Of a stretch of 64,000 nt of DNA, positions 16,040 through 25,230 are shown one piece after another. A program made the position numbers and the translations under genes. A model generated the notes under the pieces. That model ran no database searches. It saw only the letters and a program-made list of their open reading frames with translations, and was not told the origin of the DNA. The DNA comes from FEB-10 sp963710645 (GTDB lineage Bacteria; Acidobacteriota; Thermoanaerobaculia; Thermoanaerobaculales; Sulfomarinibacteraceae): contig CAVQBD010000001.1 in the NCBI GenBank assembly GCA_963710645.1, forward strand, positions 1 to 64,000, written 5' to 3'. Numbering within the stretch: position 1 is the first letter of the stretch; the number at the start of each line of letters is the position of its first letter.

Positions 16040-17635
16040 ATGACACGAGTCTCGTCACTCATCCTTGCTCTTTTCGCGTTGGCGACTCTTCCGGCGGTCG
16101 CCGACGAGCTCGATCTGCTGCCCCTCGGAGCCAACGGTCTGGAGCTCGAAATGGCGGCAGCGCCGGCCGGGAGCTTCTTCAATACCGCCACTGCAACCGA
16201 GTTGACGCTCGACGAGCTTGCGGTCGAGTTGGTGAAGGCTCGTGTGGTCCTGCTTGGCGAGTCCCACACAGACATGGCTCAGAAAGAATTTCATGGCGAG
16301 CTTCTCGATGCCATGGCCCAGCTCGATTCGGATCTGGTGCTCGGGATGGAGTTCTTTCTCGGCTCCGACGACGACGTCCTGGCATCGTGGGGCCGCGGCG
16401 ACATCGACGAGGTGGAGCTCTTGCGCCAGACCGATTGGTATGACCGTGGCACCTACAACTTCGGCTACTACCGTCCGGTCATGGACGTGGCGCGGGCCCG
16501 CGGTATCCGGGTCGTGGGCCTCAACGTGCCGCGGGAGATTCCCCGCGCCGTGAATCGAGGCGGTCTCGAAAGTCTCACCGACGAACAGCGGGCTCTGGTG
16601 GGTGAGGTGACTGTCGATGGTTCCGATGAACACCGCTACCTCATATCGCGGTACTTCGGCGAGACGGTGGCCATGTTGCCGCCCGGGTGGTTCGACAACA
16701 TGTACGCGGCCCAGTGTCTGTGGGACGTGGTGATGGCCCGTTCCATACTGGCCGGACTCGGTCCGCACGAAACCATGGTGGTGATCGTGGGCAGCGGTCA
16801 CGTGGCCTACGGTCTCGGGATCCCCCGCCGCATCCATGACGAGACGGTTGCCACCGGAGAAGCCGTGGAGGTTGCCACTTTCTGTCCGGTCACGGCCCCC
16901 CCACCCGACCTCGACGATGACCCTGCCGGACATCCCATGGGAGGTCACGGCCAGGGCATGGGCGCCCCGGCAGAAAAGCCCGCCAGATTCGTCCGATCCA
17001 TGGCGGACTTCGTGGGCGTGTTCCCGGACACAGGGGGCATCGTGCCCTATCCCACGGTGGGCCTGAAACTTGACGAAAACGACGGTGAGATCACCGTGTC
17101 CATGGCATGGCCAGACACCCCCGCGGCCGCCGTGGGTTTCAAGAACGGAGACCGGATCCTCGATCTGAACGGCGACGAGCCGTCGTCCCTGACAGAGCTC
17201 AGGGAGTGGCTCGCGGCGACATCGTGGAATGAACGGCTGGGATTTCTCATCGAACGTGAAGGTTCCCAGATGGAGACTGCGGTCCTGTTGTATCCCTCGG
17301 TGGACCTAACCGAACCCGAGGCTGCACCGGGCTGGACCGTGGAACCCATTGGGGACTTTGACCCGAGGGTGCCGATTCCCGTGACCGTGCCCGACGGGCC
17401 GCCCGCAGCCCGAAGGGTGTTGGTGGAGAAAGAAGACGGACCCGGTTGGGTGGAGGTCTGGTTTGGGGATGTGCTGGAGGAGGTCCATGAACTGGATTCC
17501 GACAGTCTGGTGGTGCGCAGCCATTACCGGACGGCCAAAGAGGACGGCACGGTGGAGGTCCGTTATCAGCGCGGCCCCAACGGCGCGGTGGTCGAGAGCA
17601 TCCGCTTTGATCGCACCGGAAGCGTGTTGGATTGA
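16040..17635 (+). CDS. Secreted ChaN-like (haem uptake fold) protein with PDZ domain
   Basis: A 531-residue protein with a signal peptide (residues 1-21, cleavage near AVA-DE). Residues about 55-300 match the ChaN/'haem-binding uptake' family: VVLLGESHTDMAQKEFHGEL, LGMEFF, NFGYYRPVMDVARARGIRVVGLNVPRE and a GSGHVAYGLGIPRRI end. It continues with a His/Met-rich linker (HPMGGHGQGMG) and a PDZ domain (about 345-410, PAAAVGFKNGDRILDLNG). A C-terminal domain of unknown type closes it. The start is ATG after GGAGGAAAAA. It acts in the periplasm or on the cell surface; an iron or haem role is inferred from the family only. Confidence 0.82.
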   Translation: MTRVSSLILALFALATLPAVADELDLLPLGANGLELEMAAAPAGSFFNTATATELTLDELAVELVKARVVLLGESHTDMAQKEFHGELLDAMAQLDSDLVLGMEFFLGSDDDVLASWGRGDIDEVELLRQTDWYDRGTYNFGYYRPVMDVARARGIRVVGLNVPREIPRAVNRGGLESLTDEQRALVGEVTVDGSDEHRYLISRYFGETVAMLPPGWFDNMYAAQCLWDVVMARSILAGLGPHETMVVIVGSGHVAYGLGIPRRIHDETVATGEAVEVATFCPVTAPPPDLDDDPAGHPMGGHGQGMGAPAEKPARFVRSMADFVGVFPDTGGIVPYPTVGLKLDENDGEITVSMAWPDTPAAAVGFKNGDRILDLNGDEPSSLTELREWLAATSWNERLGFLIEREGSQMETAVLLYPSVDLTEPEAAPGWTVEPIGDFDPRVPIPVTVPDGPPAARRVLVEKEDGPGWVEVWFGDVLEEVHELDSDSLVVRSHYRTAKEDGTVEVRYQRGPNGAVVESIRFDRTGSVLD

Positions 17636-17639
17636 GGCG

Positions 17640-17700
17640 TCGGTCAGGGAGTCGAAAGTCCAAAGTCGAAAGTTGAAAGTCAAACGTTACACGTTCCCAC
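17640..17700 (+). repeat. GTCGAAA heptamer tract
   Basis: Imperfect tandem GTCGAAA/GTCCAAA/GTTGAAA units followed by CAAACGTTACACGTTCCC and a CCCGCCCAACC tract that leads into the variable-stem element. Confidence 0.7.
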
Positions 17701-17717
17701 CCGCCCAACCGGTACCA

Positions 17718-17890
17718 GTGGGCGCGTTGATCGGGCGTGCCACTTTTCGCATTGTTCGGGCACCGGGTGCCCAGTGAGTGACGCTCGACCCACCCGGACA
17801 ATGCGAAGGGTGGCAACCGCGGGGAGGGCCACGGGGAGATGGGGGCGCTGAAATTCGCGTATCGAAGCGAACGCGTGGGCCGGCGCTTGG
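17718..17890 (+). repeat. Variable-stem intergenic element, copy 4 (stem type B)
   Basis: The 5' module GGGCGCGTTGATCGGGCGT is followed by arms at 17739-17760 and 17793-17814 (22 nt each) around a 32-nt loop. The 3' module is GGCAACCGCGGGGAGGGCC, then GAGATGGGGGCGCTG and the tail TATCGAAGCGAACGCGTG. The arm core is the same as in the 2.3 kb copy, again with T opposite G at two positions. Confidence 0.8.
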
Positions 17891-17989
17891 CAACGACATG
17901 CAAGGCGGTTTGAGACGAACAAATCCCCATTTGTGCCCATCTGTGTGATCTGTGGGCCTACCGGGTGGGTGGGGGTCTTGGTTTTTCGA

Positions 17990-18128
17990 TCTTCAGTCGG
18001 TAACGGCAACGGCAACAGGCTCGGGCTCGGGAGTGCTTTCTCTCTGCACTTTCTACACTCTCTACACTCTCTACACCGGGCGGGCGGGGGATCTCATAGC
18101 CTCATAGCCCCATAGCCCCATAGCCAGG
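17990..18128 (+). repeat. Simple-sequence spacer (CACTCTCTA and CATAGCCC units)
   Basis: Tandem GTAACG/GCAACG units, three copies of CTCTACACT, a CGGGCGGGCGGGGG tract and four copies of a CTCATAGCC/CCATAGCC unit fill the space between the ChaN-like and mltD genes. No gene is supported in 17636-18147. Confidence 0.7.
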
Positions 18129-18147
18129 GTGGGTGGGCGGGTGGGGG

Positions 18148-19977
18148 TTACCCTCGCGCTTGGGTACCGGGGATGCGAAGGACATCGCCCGGGTAGATCC
18201 GGGAGCTTCTCAGACCGTTGGCCCGTCGCAGGTCCGACACCGAAACGCCGAACTTCCGCGCGATGTCGTACAGAGTGTCGCCGCGACGGACCTTATAGGT
18301 GGAATTTTGGCTTTTCGTCTCTGACGCGGAAGCGGACGCGATCGTGGCCGATCCCCCGAACGGTACCGCGAGGCGTTGTCCCGGACGAATTGTGGACCGG
18401 GGTGTCAGGCCGTTGGCGGCGCACAGCGCGTCCACCGAGGTATCGAAGGAACGGGCGATGTCCCAAAGGGTGTCGTTCCGCTGAACCTCGTAGGTTCCCC
18501 CTCTGGCAACCCGTTGTTGTGACGATGTCTGCACTCTCGGCTGCGACGCCGATGATCCGAACCTGGGAACCACGAGATTTTGACCCGGGTGTATCAGATT
18601 GCCCCGGAGCCCGTTGGCCTGCCGGATGGCCGATACGCTCGAGCCGTATGTGGCGGCGATGCCGGAAAGGGTGTCTCCCTTGCGGACCGTGTGCATCATG
18701 CGCGGCGCCCACTGAGACTTGGGGGTTGTCGCGAGCACCTCCTCAGCGGTCGGTCCATACCCCAAGGGCAATCGCAGCGTCGTTCGGCCGGCGGCGGGAG
18801 TCAGATCTCTGCGAATGGCGGGATTGAGTTCGCGCAAGGTCTCGGTCTCGAGGTCGAGTTTGGTGGCCAGGAATTCCATGTCGAGGGCATCGGAAACGGT
18901 AAGGCTGTCGAACTCCCAGAGAGTCTCGACCGGCGCCGGGAAGCCGAACCGTTCCGGCTGTTTTGCCACGATCACCGAGGCCATGTAGGCCGGAACGTAG
19001 TTGCGGGTCTCCCGGGGAAGGTATCGCCGGAGCTTCCAGAAGTCGGTGCTTCCGGACCGCCGAATGGCCTTCCGGACGTTTCCGGGACCGGAGTTGTACG
19101 CCGCCAGCGCGAGATTCCAATCACCGAAGAGCTCGTGAAGATCTCCGAGAAATGCGACTGCGGCGTCGGTGGCGAGCTCGGGGTCACGGCGTTCATCCAC
19201 CAACGAGCCCACCTCCAACCCGTACTGGCGACCGGTGGAAGACATGAACTGCCACATCCCGCGGGCACGGGCGCGTGAGTAGGCCGAGTTTGAAAAGGAG
19301 GACTCTATGAGGGGCAGATAGGCCAGGTCCTCGGGCAGCCCTGCCGCGGCGAATTTGCCGCGAATCATCGGTAGATAAGCACCCCCGCGGGACAGTCCCT
19401 TTTCAATCTGATTTCTGTAATCGCCCTCACGGTTCATGACGTCGAGCCAGCGATCGACGGTGGGGTTGAGCTCCAGCGGGTAGTCGCTGTCCGGCAGCAA
19501 TGGGACCGGCTCCTCGATCTCAGCCACTTCCATGTCGGGTGTGATATCGAGGGGCGGCAGAGTCACCAGCTCATCGTCGGGCAGGGGAGCCGTCAAGAGC
19601 AGCAAATCCTGCTCCATGGCGTCGGCCTCGCTGATGATTCGGGCCACCCAGTCCAGATAGGACTGAGAGATCGCGAGACCCGGCGGCGGCTCCAATGCTT
19701 CACAGAGGGCGTCGTCCAGACGAATTACCGCTTCTCCTATGAGACCCTCGTCCGCAAGACGGCGCGAATCGGCGAGCAGGTCCTCGACGATGACCCGGGT
19801 ATTCGCTTCCCAGGCCTCGTCCCCGGGAGGATTAATCGTCTCGGCAACGGAGGTCGGGGGTGTCGGGACGTGGACGTCAGCGTTCTTGCTGGTAGTCGTG
19901 GAGCTGCACGCAGCCCCCAGCAGCATGAGGGCGGCTGGGATGAGATTGGAGAGTGCCGCCTGACGGCGTCGGATCAC
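18148..19977 (-). CDS. mltD: MltD-like membrane-bound lytic transglycosylase with three LysM repeats
   Basis: A 609-residue lipoprotein (lipobox GAAC, Cys24). A central SLT domain has the catalytic Glu in LAYLPLIESSFSN, then RARGMWQFMSSTGRQYGL and NLALAAYNSGPGNVRKAIR. The C-terminus carries three LysM modules (about 430-473, 492-536, 560-603), each opening like KGDTLSGIAATYG. It cleaves peptidoglycan glycan strands with 1,6-anhydro product formation in the periplasm. The GTG start overlaps the stop of the upstream mglA gene (GTGA), so translation is coupled. The N-terminal about 190 residues are an acidic linker of unknown role. Confidence 0.93.
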   Translation of the reverse strand: MIRRRQAALSNLIPAALMLLGAACSSTTTSKNADVHVPTPPTSVAETINPPGDEAWEANTRVIVEDLLADSRRLADEGLIGEAVIRLDDALCEALEPPPGLAISQSYLDWVARIISEADAMEQDLLLLTAPLPDDELVTLPPLDITPDMEVAEIEEPVPLLPDSDYPLELNPTVDRWLDVMNREGDYRNQIEKGLSRGGAYLPMIRGKFAAAGLPEDLAYLPLIESSFSNSAYSRARARGMWQFMSSTGRQYGLEVGSLVDERRDPELATDAAVAFLGDLHELFGDWNLALAAYNSGPGNVRKAIRRSGSTDFWKLRRYLPRETRNYVPAYMASVIVAKQPERFGFPAPVETLWEFDSLTVSDALDMEFLATKLDLETETLRELNPAIRRDLTPAAGRTTLRLPLGYGPTAEEVLATTPKSQWAPRMMHTVRKGDTLSGIAATYGSSVSAIRQANGLRGNLIHPGQNLVVPRFGSSASQPRVQTSSQQRVARGGTYEVQRNDTLWDIARSFDTSVDALCAANGLTPRSTIRPGQRLAVPFGGSATIASASASETKSQNSTYKVRRGDTLYDIARKFGVSVSDLRRANGLRSSRIYPGDVLRIPGTQARG

Positions 19978-21362
19978 TGCGAATTCTCCAGATCCAAGAG
20001 GAATCGAAGCGAAAGTTTCTCGAGCTTTGCGGCGCGAACGACATCGATGGTCACGGGTTCGAGGGAGTGAATGGTCTCGCCCTTCGAGTCCTGAATCCGG
20101 ACGGCGACCTGCAACCCGCGCATATTCTTGAAGATGTCCGAGTTCAAGGACTCCTGAACCGTCTCCCGGAGCTCGCGGATCGGGTCGTTACCGGCGAGCA
20201 GTGACTCGATGTCGACTTCCTGGTCCGAACTCCTGCCCCAGGCCTCCCCGGTTCCCATGGTGGCCTGTTTTCGAAGCCCTTCCAGCTCGGCGAGGATGTC
20301 CATCTGGTTGGACACCTGGACCCGCTTCATGGGCGGGGCCTCCACATCGGTCTCTTCGCTGGTGGTCTGATCGAATTCCACCGAAACCTCGGTGTCCTCG
20401 CCGGGCGCGCTCGGTTCCGAGGGAGGTTGGACCTCTTCAACTTCCGCTTTGTCTTGTTGAACTTCAATATCGGGGGGTTTATCGGCGACGTCGTCGTCTT
20501 CCGCGAAGGGCTGATCGAAGTCGGGCATTGGAGCCGCTTCGCCAGATTTGGCAATTTTCTCTTTTGCTGGCGAAGCCGCTGCCTTGTCGGCTTCGGCGAT
20601 GGCTGGCGCAGGCGGCGCCTTTGGAGCGGGAGGTTGGCTCGCCGACTCGACTCCCTCCTCGGCCGCCCGCGCGAGGGCTTCGGCCGAAACCGATGCCGGA
20701 CGCTTCGGCGCGGCGATGCCAGGCCTGGCCGGCGCGGCCGGTGCCCGGGTGGGACCACCAGCATGGGGGGCCACCATCCGCTTGCGGAGCTTCTTGAGGG
20801 TGAGTTTGGTGATTTCCTTCAGAGTTTCGAAGACCCCGACTCCGTTGATCGCCTCGGATTCGTGGAACGGGAAGATGTTGTCGGCGTTGAGGTCGGCGTT
20901 CAACTCCTCCACGGAAAGCACGTTTTTCAAGTCGCGCTTGTTGTACTGCAGGACAACGGGGAGTTCGGTGACATCAAGACCGAGCTCCACCAGGTTGTCC
21001 ACCAGACTCTCGAAGCTCTCGATGTTCGCTTCCCTCATAGGCCGCTGGGAGTCGGCTACGAACACCAACCCGTCGACGCCCTTGAGGACGAGCTTCCGGG
21101 TGGTGTTGTAAAAGACCTGTCCGGGCACCGTATAGAGCTGAAGACGGGTCTTGAAGCCGCCGATGGTGCCGACCTCGATGGGCAGAAGGTCAAAGAAGAG
21201 GGTCCGGTCGGACTCGGTCTCGAGGGACACCATCTCGCCGCGGGAGTTTGGGTTGGTCTTGGCGTAAATGTAACTGAGGTTTGACGTTTTGCCGCACAGA
21301 CCAGGACCGTAGTACACGATCTTGGCGGCCATTTGCATCGTTGCCCAATTGAAGAAAACCAT
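19974..21362 (-). CDS. mglA: MglA-type small GTPase with long C-terminal extension
   Basis: A 462-residue protein. Residues 1-200 are an MglA GTPase: KIVYYGPGLCGKTSNLSYIY (P-loop 19-26), the MglA-type TVPGQVFYN (78-86) in place of DTAGQ, and QYNKRDL (139-145) for guanine. MglA proteins are normally about 195 residues and control cell polarity and motility. Here a Pro/Ala- and acid-rich linker (about 205-370) leads to an extra C-terminal domain of about 80 residues (FKNMRGLQVAVRIQDSKGE). GTGA coupling to mltD hints at a link between polarity and wall remodelling, which is inference. Confidence 0.9.
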   Translation of the reverse strand: MVFFNWATMQMAAKIVYYGPGLCGKTSNLSYIYAKTNPNSRGEMVSLETESDRTLFFDLLPIEVGTIGGFKTRLQLYTVPGQVFYNTTRKLVLKGVDGLVFVADSQRPMREANIESFESLVDNLVELGLDVTELPVVLQYNKRDLKNVLSVEELNADLNADNIFPFHESEAINGVGVFETLKEITKLTLKKLRKRMVAPHAGGPTRAPAAPARPGIAAPKRPASVSAEALARAAEEGVESASQPPAPKAPPAPAIAEADKAAASPAKEKIAKSGEAAPMPDFDQPFAEDDDVADKPPDIEVQQDKAEVEEVQPPSEPSAPGEDTEVSVEFDQTTSEETDVEAPPMKRVQVSNQMDILAELEGLRKQATMGTGEAWGRSSDQEVDIESLLAGNDPIRELRETVQESLNSDIFKNMRGLQVAVRIQDSKGETIHSLEPVTIDVVRAAKLEKLSLRFLLDLENSQ

Positions 21363-21567
21363 AGTGTGATGCGCCCTCGGTCGGCAATCCAAAGCTAACA
21401 CAAAGGGTTTCGGGGGTCAATTTGGCTAAGTCCTTGTGCATGGGCGCGTTTTCGCCGGTGGCTTCGGCCCCTTCCCTGCAGCGTCACCGCGGTCGCTGAT
21501 GGTCATCTCGTACCCACCCAAAGATGTTCCCGGGCGAGATGCAAGATCCGGACCGAGTGTTGAGCGA

Positions 21568-21576
21568 TGTTAGAAT
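21568..21576 (+). promoter_or_regulatory. Extended -10 (TGTTAGAAT) of the hrcA operon
   Basis: TG-T-TAGAAT is an extended -10 promoter about 82 nt before the hrcA ATG. I searched 21363-21658 for a CIRCE operator (TTAGCACTC with its complement nine bases on) and did not find one. Confidence 0.5.
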
Positions 21577-21658
21577 AGTCGAGGCCGGTTTTCTGTCCGA
21601 CCTGTGGTTCGTGTGTGGACAGCGGGTGGTGCGGATCGGAAACGAGGGGCGGAGTTTG

Positions 21659-22696
21659 ATGGTGGATCTGACATCGAGGGAACAGACTGTCCTGTGTTGC
21701 GTCGTCGAGCTGTACATCGGCTCCGGCGTGCCGGTGGCTTCCCGAGAGATCGCCAATGCCTCCGGATTGAACCTCTCCTCCGCGTCCATCCGGAACGTCA
21801 TGGCGAAGCTCGAGAGCAAGGGGTACCTCGGCAGACCCCACCCTTCGGCCGGCAGCGTCCCCACCGATCGCAGTTTCAGGATTTTTGTGGACACCCTCCG
21901 GCCACGGCAAGTCCCGAACAGCGTTCGTCGGCGACTGCTCGAACGGATGAGCGCCATGCGCCGGGAGCTGGTGGAAGATCTGGAATGGGTGGCCAAAGTG
22001 ACCGCCGACGCCACAAACGAAGCTGGCATGGCCATGCGACCGATGGGTGAGAAGCCGGTGGTCGAGGCCGTCTCGTTGGTGGCCCTCGGCGGGCGGAGAG
22101 TGCTCGGTGTGATCGTCACCAGTGACGGCAGCATCGAGAAGAGGGTGCTGCTTCGGGACGACCAGCCGACCCGCGAGGAACTACAGGAGGAAAGTAGTTT
22201 TTTGACCGGTGAGCTCGGTGGTCGTTCAATCGATGGGATCCGAGAGCAGCCGCTCTGCACTGGGGGCGAACCTCCCGGTTCGGTGGAGGCACGGTCCCGT
22301 GAAGCGGCTCAGCAGTTGTTCGCGGACTGCGGAGAATCGGTGGAACTGCAGCTTGCCGGGACCGACCGCCTACTCCAGTCGGCGGATTTTGTCGAAGCCG
22401 ACCGGGTACGGTCGTTGTTCTCGACCCTGCAGGACCGGCGGCGCATCGCCACCGAGTGGCGAAGGGCCTTTGACCGGGGTCCGACCCAGGTCATCATCGG
22501 ACGCGAATCGGAAGTGACCGCGTCGGGAAATCTCGGCATGGTTGCGACCCTGTTTTACAAAGAAGGACGGCGCGCCGGAGCGCTGGGTGTCGTCGGGCCG
22601 CGGCGAATGGACTACACCCGGATCGTGCCGGTTGTCGAGTTTATCGGTGACACTCTGACACGAATGCTCGAGGAACCAGGAGCCAGGCATGCCTGA
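21659..22696 (+). CDS. hrcA: Heat-inducible transcription repressor HrcA
   Basis: A 345-residue repressor. The N-terminal winged helix-turn-helix is clear (SGVPVASREIANASGLNLSS, then IRNVMAKLESKGYLGRPHPS and AGSVPTDRSFRIFVD), followed by the GAF-like core and the C-terminal VVGPRRMDYTRIVPVVEF. It normally represses chaperone operons by binding CIRCE until stress, with GroEL as modulator. The start is the ATG at 21659 after GAGGGGCGGAG; the open frame extends 45 codons upstream without support. First gene of the hrcA-grpE-dnaK-dnaJ-prmA-rsmE cluster; its end overlaps grpE by 8 bp. Confidence 0.95.
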   Translation: MVDLTSREQTVLCCVVELYIGSGVPVASREIANASGLNLSSASIRNVMAKLESKGYLGRPHPSAGSVPTDRSFRIFVDTLRPRQVPNSVRRRLLERMSAMRRELVEDLEWVAKVTADATNEAGMAMRPMGEKPVVEAVSLVALGGRRVLGVIVTSDGSIEKRVLLRDDQPTREELQEESSFLTGELGGRSIDGIREQPLCTGGEPPGSVEARSREAAQQLFADCGESVELQLAGTDRLLQSADFVEADRVRSLFSTLQDRRRIATEWRRAFDRGPTQVIIGRESEVTASGNLGMVATLFYKEGRRAGALGVVGPRRMDYTRIVPVVEFIGDTLTRMLEEPGARHA

Positions 22697-23345
22697 GGAG
22701 AACGGTCAGTCCGACTTTCCAGTCGTGGATGACGACGGCGAAGAGATCGAAATAGAGTTTGTCGACCTGGAAGACGGCAAGAATGAAAAGGCCGTCGCAC
22801 CGGCACAACCGCCGGCGCCAAAACCTGTAGCTGCAGGGCCCGGCGATTCGATCCAGGCGGAGGTTGATCATCTCAGAGAGATGTACCTCCGGAAATTGGC
22901 GGAGTTCGACAATTTCCGAAAACGAACCGAACGCGAGCGCGCCGAAATGAAGAAGATCGCCGCCGAGGGTCTGGTTTCCGAACTACTTCCGGTGCTCGAC
23001 AACTTCCAGCGAGCGGTCCAACACGCCGACGACAGCGAGCCGGAGGCCTTCCGCGAGGGCGTGGAAATGATCGCCAAACAGTTCTCCGACCTGTTGGCGC
23101 GCAGTGGTCTCGATCCCATTGATCCCATTGGTGAGCAGTTCAATCCGGAGCTTCACGAGGCGGTGCAGCGGATGGAAGGCTCCGAATACGCCCCGGGTAC
23201 GGTGGTGGCGGTCTTCACGAAGGGCTACACCTTCGGCGGCCGCCTGATTCGCCCTGCCATGGTCGGCGTGGCCGTGGAGCCCGTATCGCCGCTGGGTGAC
23301 AGCCCACCGGCCGGCGGCAAGCTCGCTGAAGGGGGCGGCTCGTGA
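22689..23345 (+). CDS. grpE: GrpE nucleotide exchange factor
   Basis: A 218-residue cochaperone that releases ADP from DnaK. An acidic N-terminal tail precedes the coiled coil (REMYLRKLAEFDNFRKRTER) and the four-helix/beta-wing part (LLPVLDNFQRAVQHAD, FNPELHEAVQRME, GYTFGGRLIRPAMVGV). Its start codon lies inside the end of hrcA and its stop overlaps the dnaK GTG (GTGA), so expression is tightly coupled to both neighbours. Confidence 0.96.
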   Translation: MPEENGQSDFPVVDDDGEEIEIEFVDLEDGKNEKAVAPAQPPAPKPVAAGPGDSIQAEVDHLREMYLRKLAEFDNFRKRTERERAEMKKIAAEGLVSELLPVLDNFQRAVQHADDSEPEAFREGVEMIAKQFSDLLARSGLDPIDPIGEQFNPELHEAVQRMEGSEYAPGTVVAVFTKGYTFGGRLIRPAMVGVAVEPVSPLGDSPPAGGKLAEGGGS

Positions 23346-25213
23346 GCAAGATCATCGGCATCGATCTCGGGACCACAAATTCCTGCGCGTCGGTGGTTGA
23401 CGTCACGAAACCGGTTGTCATCCCGAATCGCGAGGGCGCGAGGACGACACCATCTGTGGTTGCCTTCACCGGGAGCGGCGAGCGCCTGGTGGGTCAGATC
23501 GCGCGCCGGCAGGCGATGACCAACCCGAAGAACACGGCCTATGCGGTCAAACGATTGATCGGCCGCAAGTTCGATTCAGACGAGGTCAAGTGGGCGCGAA
23601 CCCTCGTGCCCTACGCAATTGTGGAGGCGGAGAACGGGGACGCCTACGTCCAATTTCAGGAGAGGCAATACAGCCCACCCGAAATTTCGGCGCTGGTGCT
23701 TCGCGAGATCAAGGAGTTCGCCGAGGAGTTCCTCGGTGAGGAGATCACCCAGGCGATCATCACGGTACCCGCCTATTTCGACGACAGCCAGCGGCAGGCC
23801 ACCAAGGACGCCGGCACCATTGCCGGCTTGGAGGTGCTGCGGATCATCAACGAGCCGACCGCCGCCTCGCTGGCCTACGGATTCGGTCGGGACACGCACG
23901 AACTCATCGCCGTATACGATCTCGGTGGAGGGACCTTCGATATCTCTATCCTGGAGATCGGCGATGGGATCTACGAGGTCAAGTCCACGGCTGGTGATAC
24001 CTTCCTCGGAGGCGAGGACTTCGACGCTCGAGTGATGGAATTCCTGCTCGAGCAGTTCAAGCGCGAGACGGGTCTCGATCTGTCCGAGGACATGATGGCC
24101 ATCCAGCGCATCAAGGAGGCCGCCGAGGCGGCCAAGTGTGACCTCTCGACCAATGAGGTCACCGAAATTTCCCTGCCGTTCATCGCTGCCGACCACACGG
24201 GCCCAAAACACCTCCAGGTCAAACTCACGCAGAGCCAGTTGGAAGAGCTGGTGGGTGACCTCGTGGAACGAACGCTGGATCCATGCCAGAACGCGCTCAC
24301 CGCCGCCAGGGTCGAACATGGCGCCGTCGACCAGGTGATTCTGGTTGGCGGACAGACAAGGATGCCGCTGGTGGTCAGGACTGTGACAGAGTTCTTCGGT
24401 TGTACACCGTGCCAGGACATCAACCCGGATGAGGTGGTGGGCGTGGGTGCAGCTCTTCAGGCCGGTATCCTGCAGGGAGAGGTCAAGGACCTGATCCTGC
24501 TCGACGTGACGCCGCTTTCACTCGGCATCGAAACCCACGGCGGCCTGTTCACAAAGATCATCGACCGCAACTCGACGATTCCGACCAAAAAATCCATGAT
24601 CTTCACAACGGTCGCCGACAACCAGACGACGGTTGAGGTCCATGTGCTCCAAGGCGAGCGAGGAATCGCCGGCGAAAACCGGTCACTTGGGCGCTTCGAC
24701 CTGGTGGGCATCCCGCCGTCTCCGCGCGGAGTGCCGCAGATCGAGGTGACGTTCTCCATCGATTCGAACGGAATCGTCCATGTGGGCGCCCGCGATCTGG
24801 CCACCGGCAAAGAGCAGGGCATCGAGGTCCAGCCTGCCGGTGGACTTTCCAAAGCGGAAATCGACACCCTGATCACCGAGGCCGACAAGTACCGAACGGA
24901 CGATGAGCGGCGGCGCAGCGTTCGCCAGTATCAGAATCGTCTGGAGGGCCTGCTCTACACCAACGAGCGGGTGGTTCGCGAATTCGGCAGCAGTTTGTCG
25001 ACTGAGGACCGGGAGATGGTGCGCTCGACCTTGAACCGCGCCCGCAAGGCGTTGACGAGCGAAGAACGGACCGTTCTCGAGGAAGCAATCGGCGCCGTTC
25101 AGGAGGTCGCCCAGATCCTCACCGAGGTCGTGATGGTCAACCCGCTTGCCGCCCTCGGTGGCGACGGTTCGGGTTCCGGGGATCCGTCGGACGATTTTGC
25201 CGACGAGGACTGA
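23342..25213 (+). CDS. dnaK: Chaperone DnaK (Hsp70)
   Basis: A 623-residue Hsp70. The ATPase motifs are GIDLGTTNS near the N-terminus, IINEPTAASLAYGFG and VYDLGGGTFDISILE. The substrate domain begins after LLDVTPLSLGIETHGG and ends with an acidic DDFADED tail. It folds and protects proteins with DnaJ and GrpE in the cytoplasm. The GTG start overlaps the grpE stop. The length and acidic tail fit canonical DnaK rather than HscA. Confidence 0.97.
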   Translation: MSKIIGIDLGTTNSCASVVDVTKPVVIPNREGARTTPSVVAFTGSGERLVGQIARRQAMTNPKNTAYAVKRLIGRKFDSDEVKWARTLVPYAIVEAENGDAYVQFQERQYSPPEISALVLREIKEFAEEFLGEEITQAIITVPAYFDDSQRQATKDAGTIAGLEVLRIINEPTAASLAYGFGRDTHELIAVYDLGGGTFDISILEIGDGIYEVKSTAGDTFLGGEDFDARVMEFLLEQFKRETGLDLSEDMMAIQRIKEAAEAAKCDLSTNEVTEISLPFIAADHTGPKHLQVKLTQSQLEELVGDLVERTLDPCQNALTAARVEHGAVDQVILVGGQTRMPLVVRTVTEFFGCTPCQDINPDEVVGVGAALQAGILQGEVKDLILLDVTPLSLGIETHGGLFTKIIDRNSTIPTKKSMIFTTVADNQTTVEVHVLQGERGIAGENRSLGRFDLVGIPPSPRGVPQIEVTFSIDSNGIVHVGARDLATGKEQGIEVQPAGGLSKAEIDTLITEADKYRTDDERRRSVRQYQNRLEGLLYTNERVVREFGSSLSTEDREMVRSTLNRARKALTSEERTVLEEAIGAVQEVAQILTEVVMVNPLAALGGDGSGSGDPSDDFADED

Positions 25214-25230
25214 CAGGGAAAACACACTCC

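Noticed and set aside
23342..25213. HscA-type Hsp70 for Fe-S assembly instead of DnaK
   Set aside because: Operon context (hrcA, grpE, dnaJ), length and the acidic C-terminal tail all fit DnaK.
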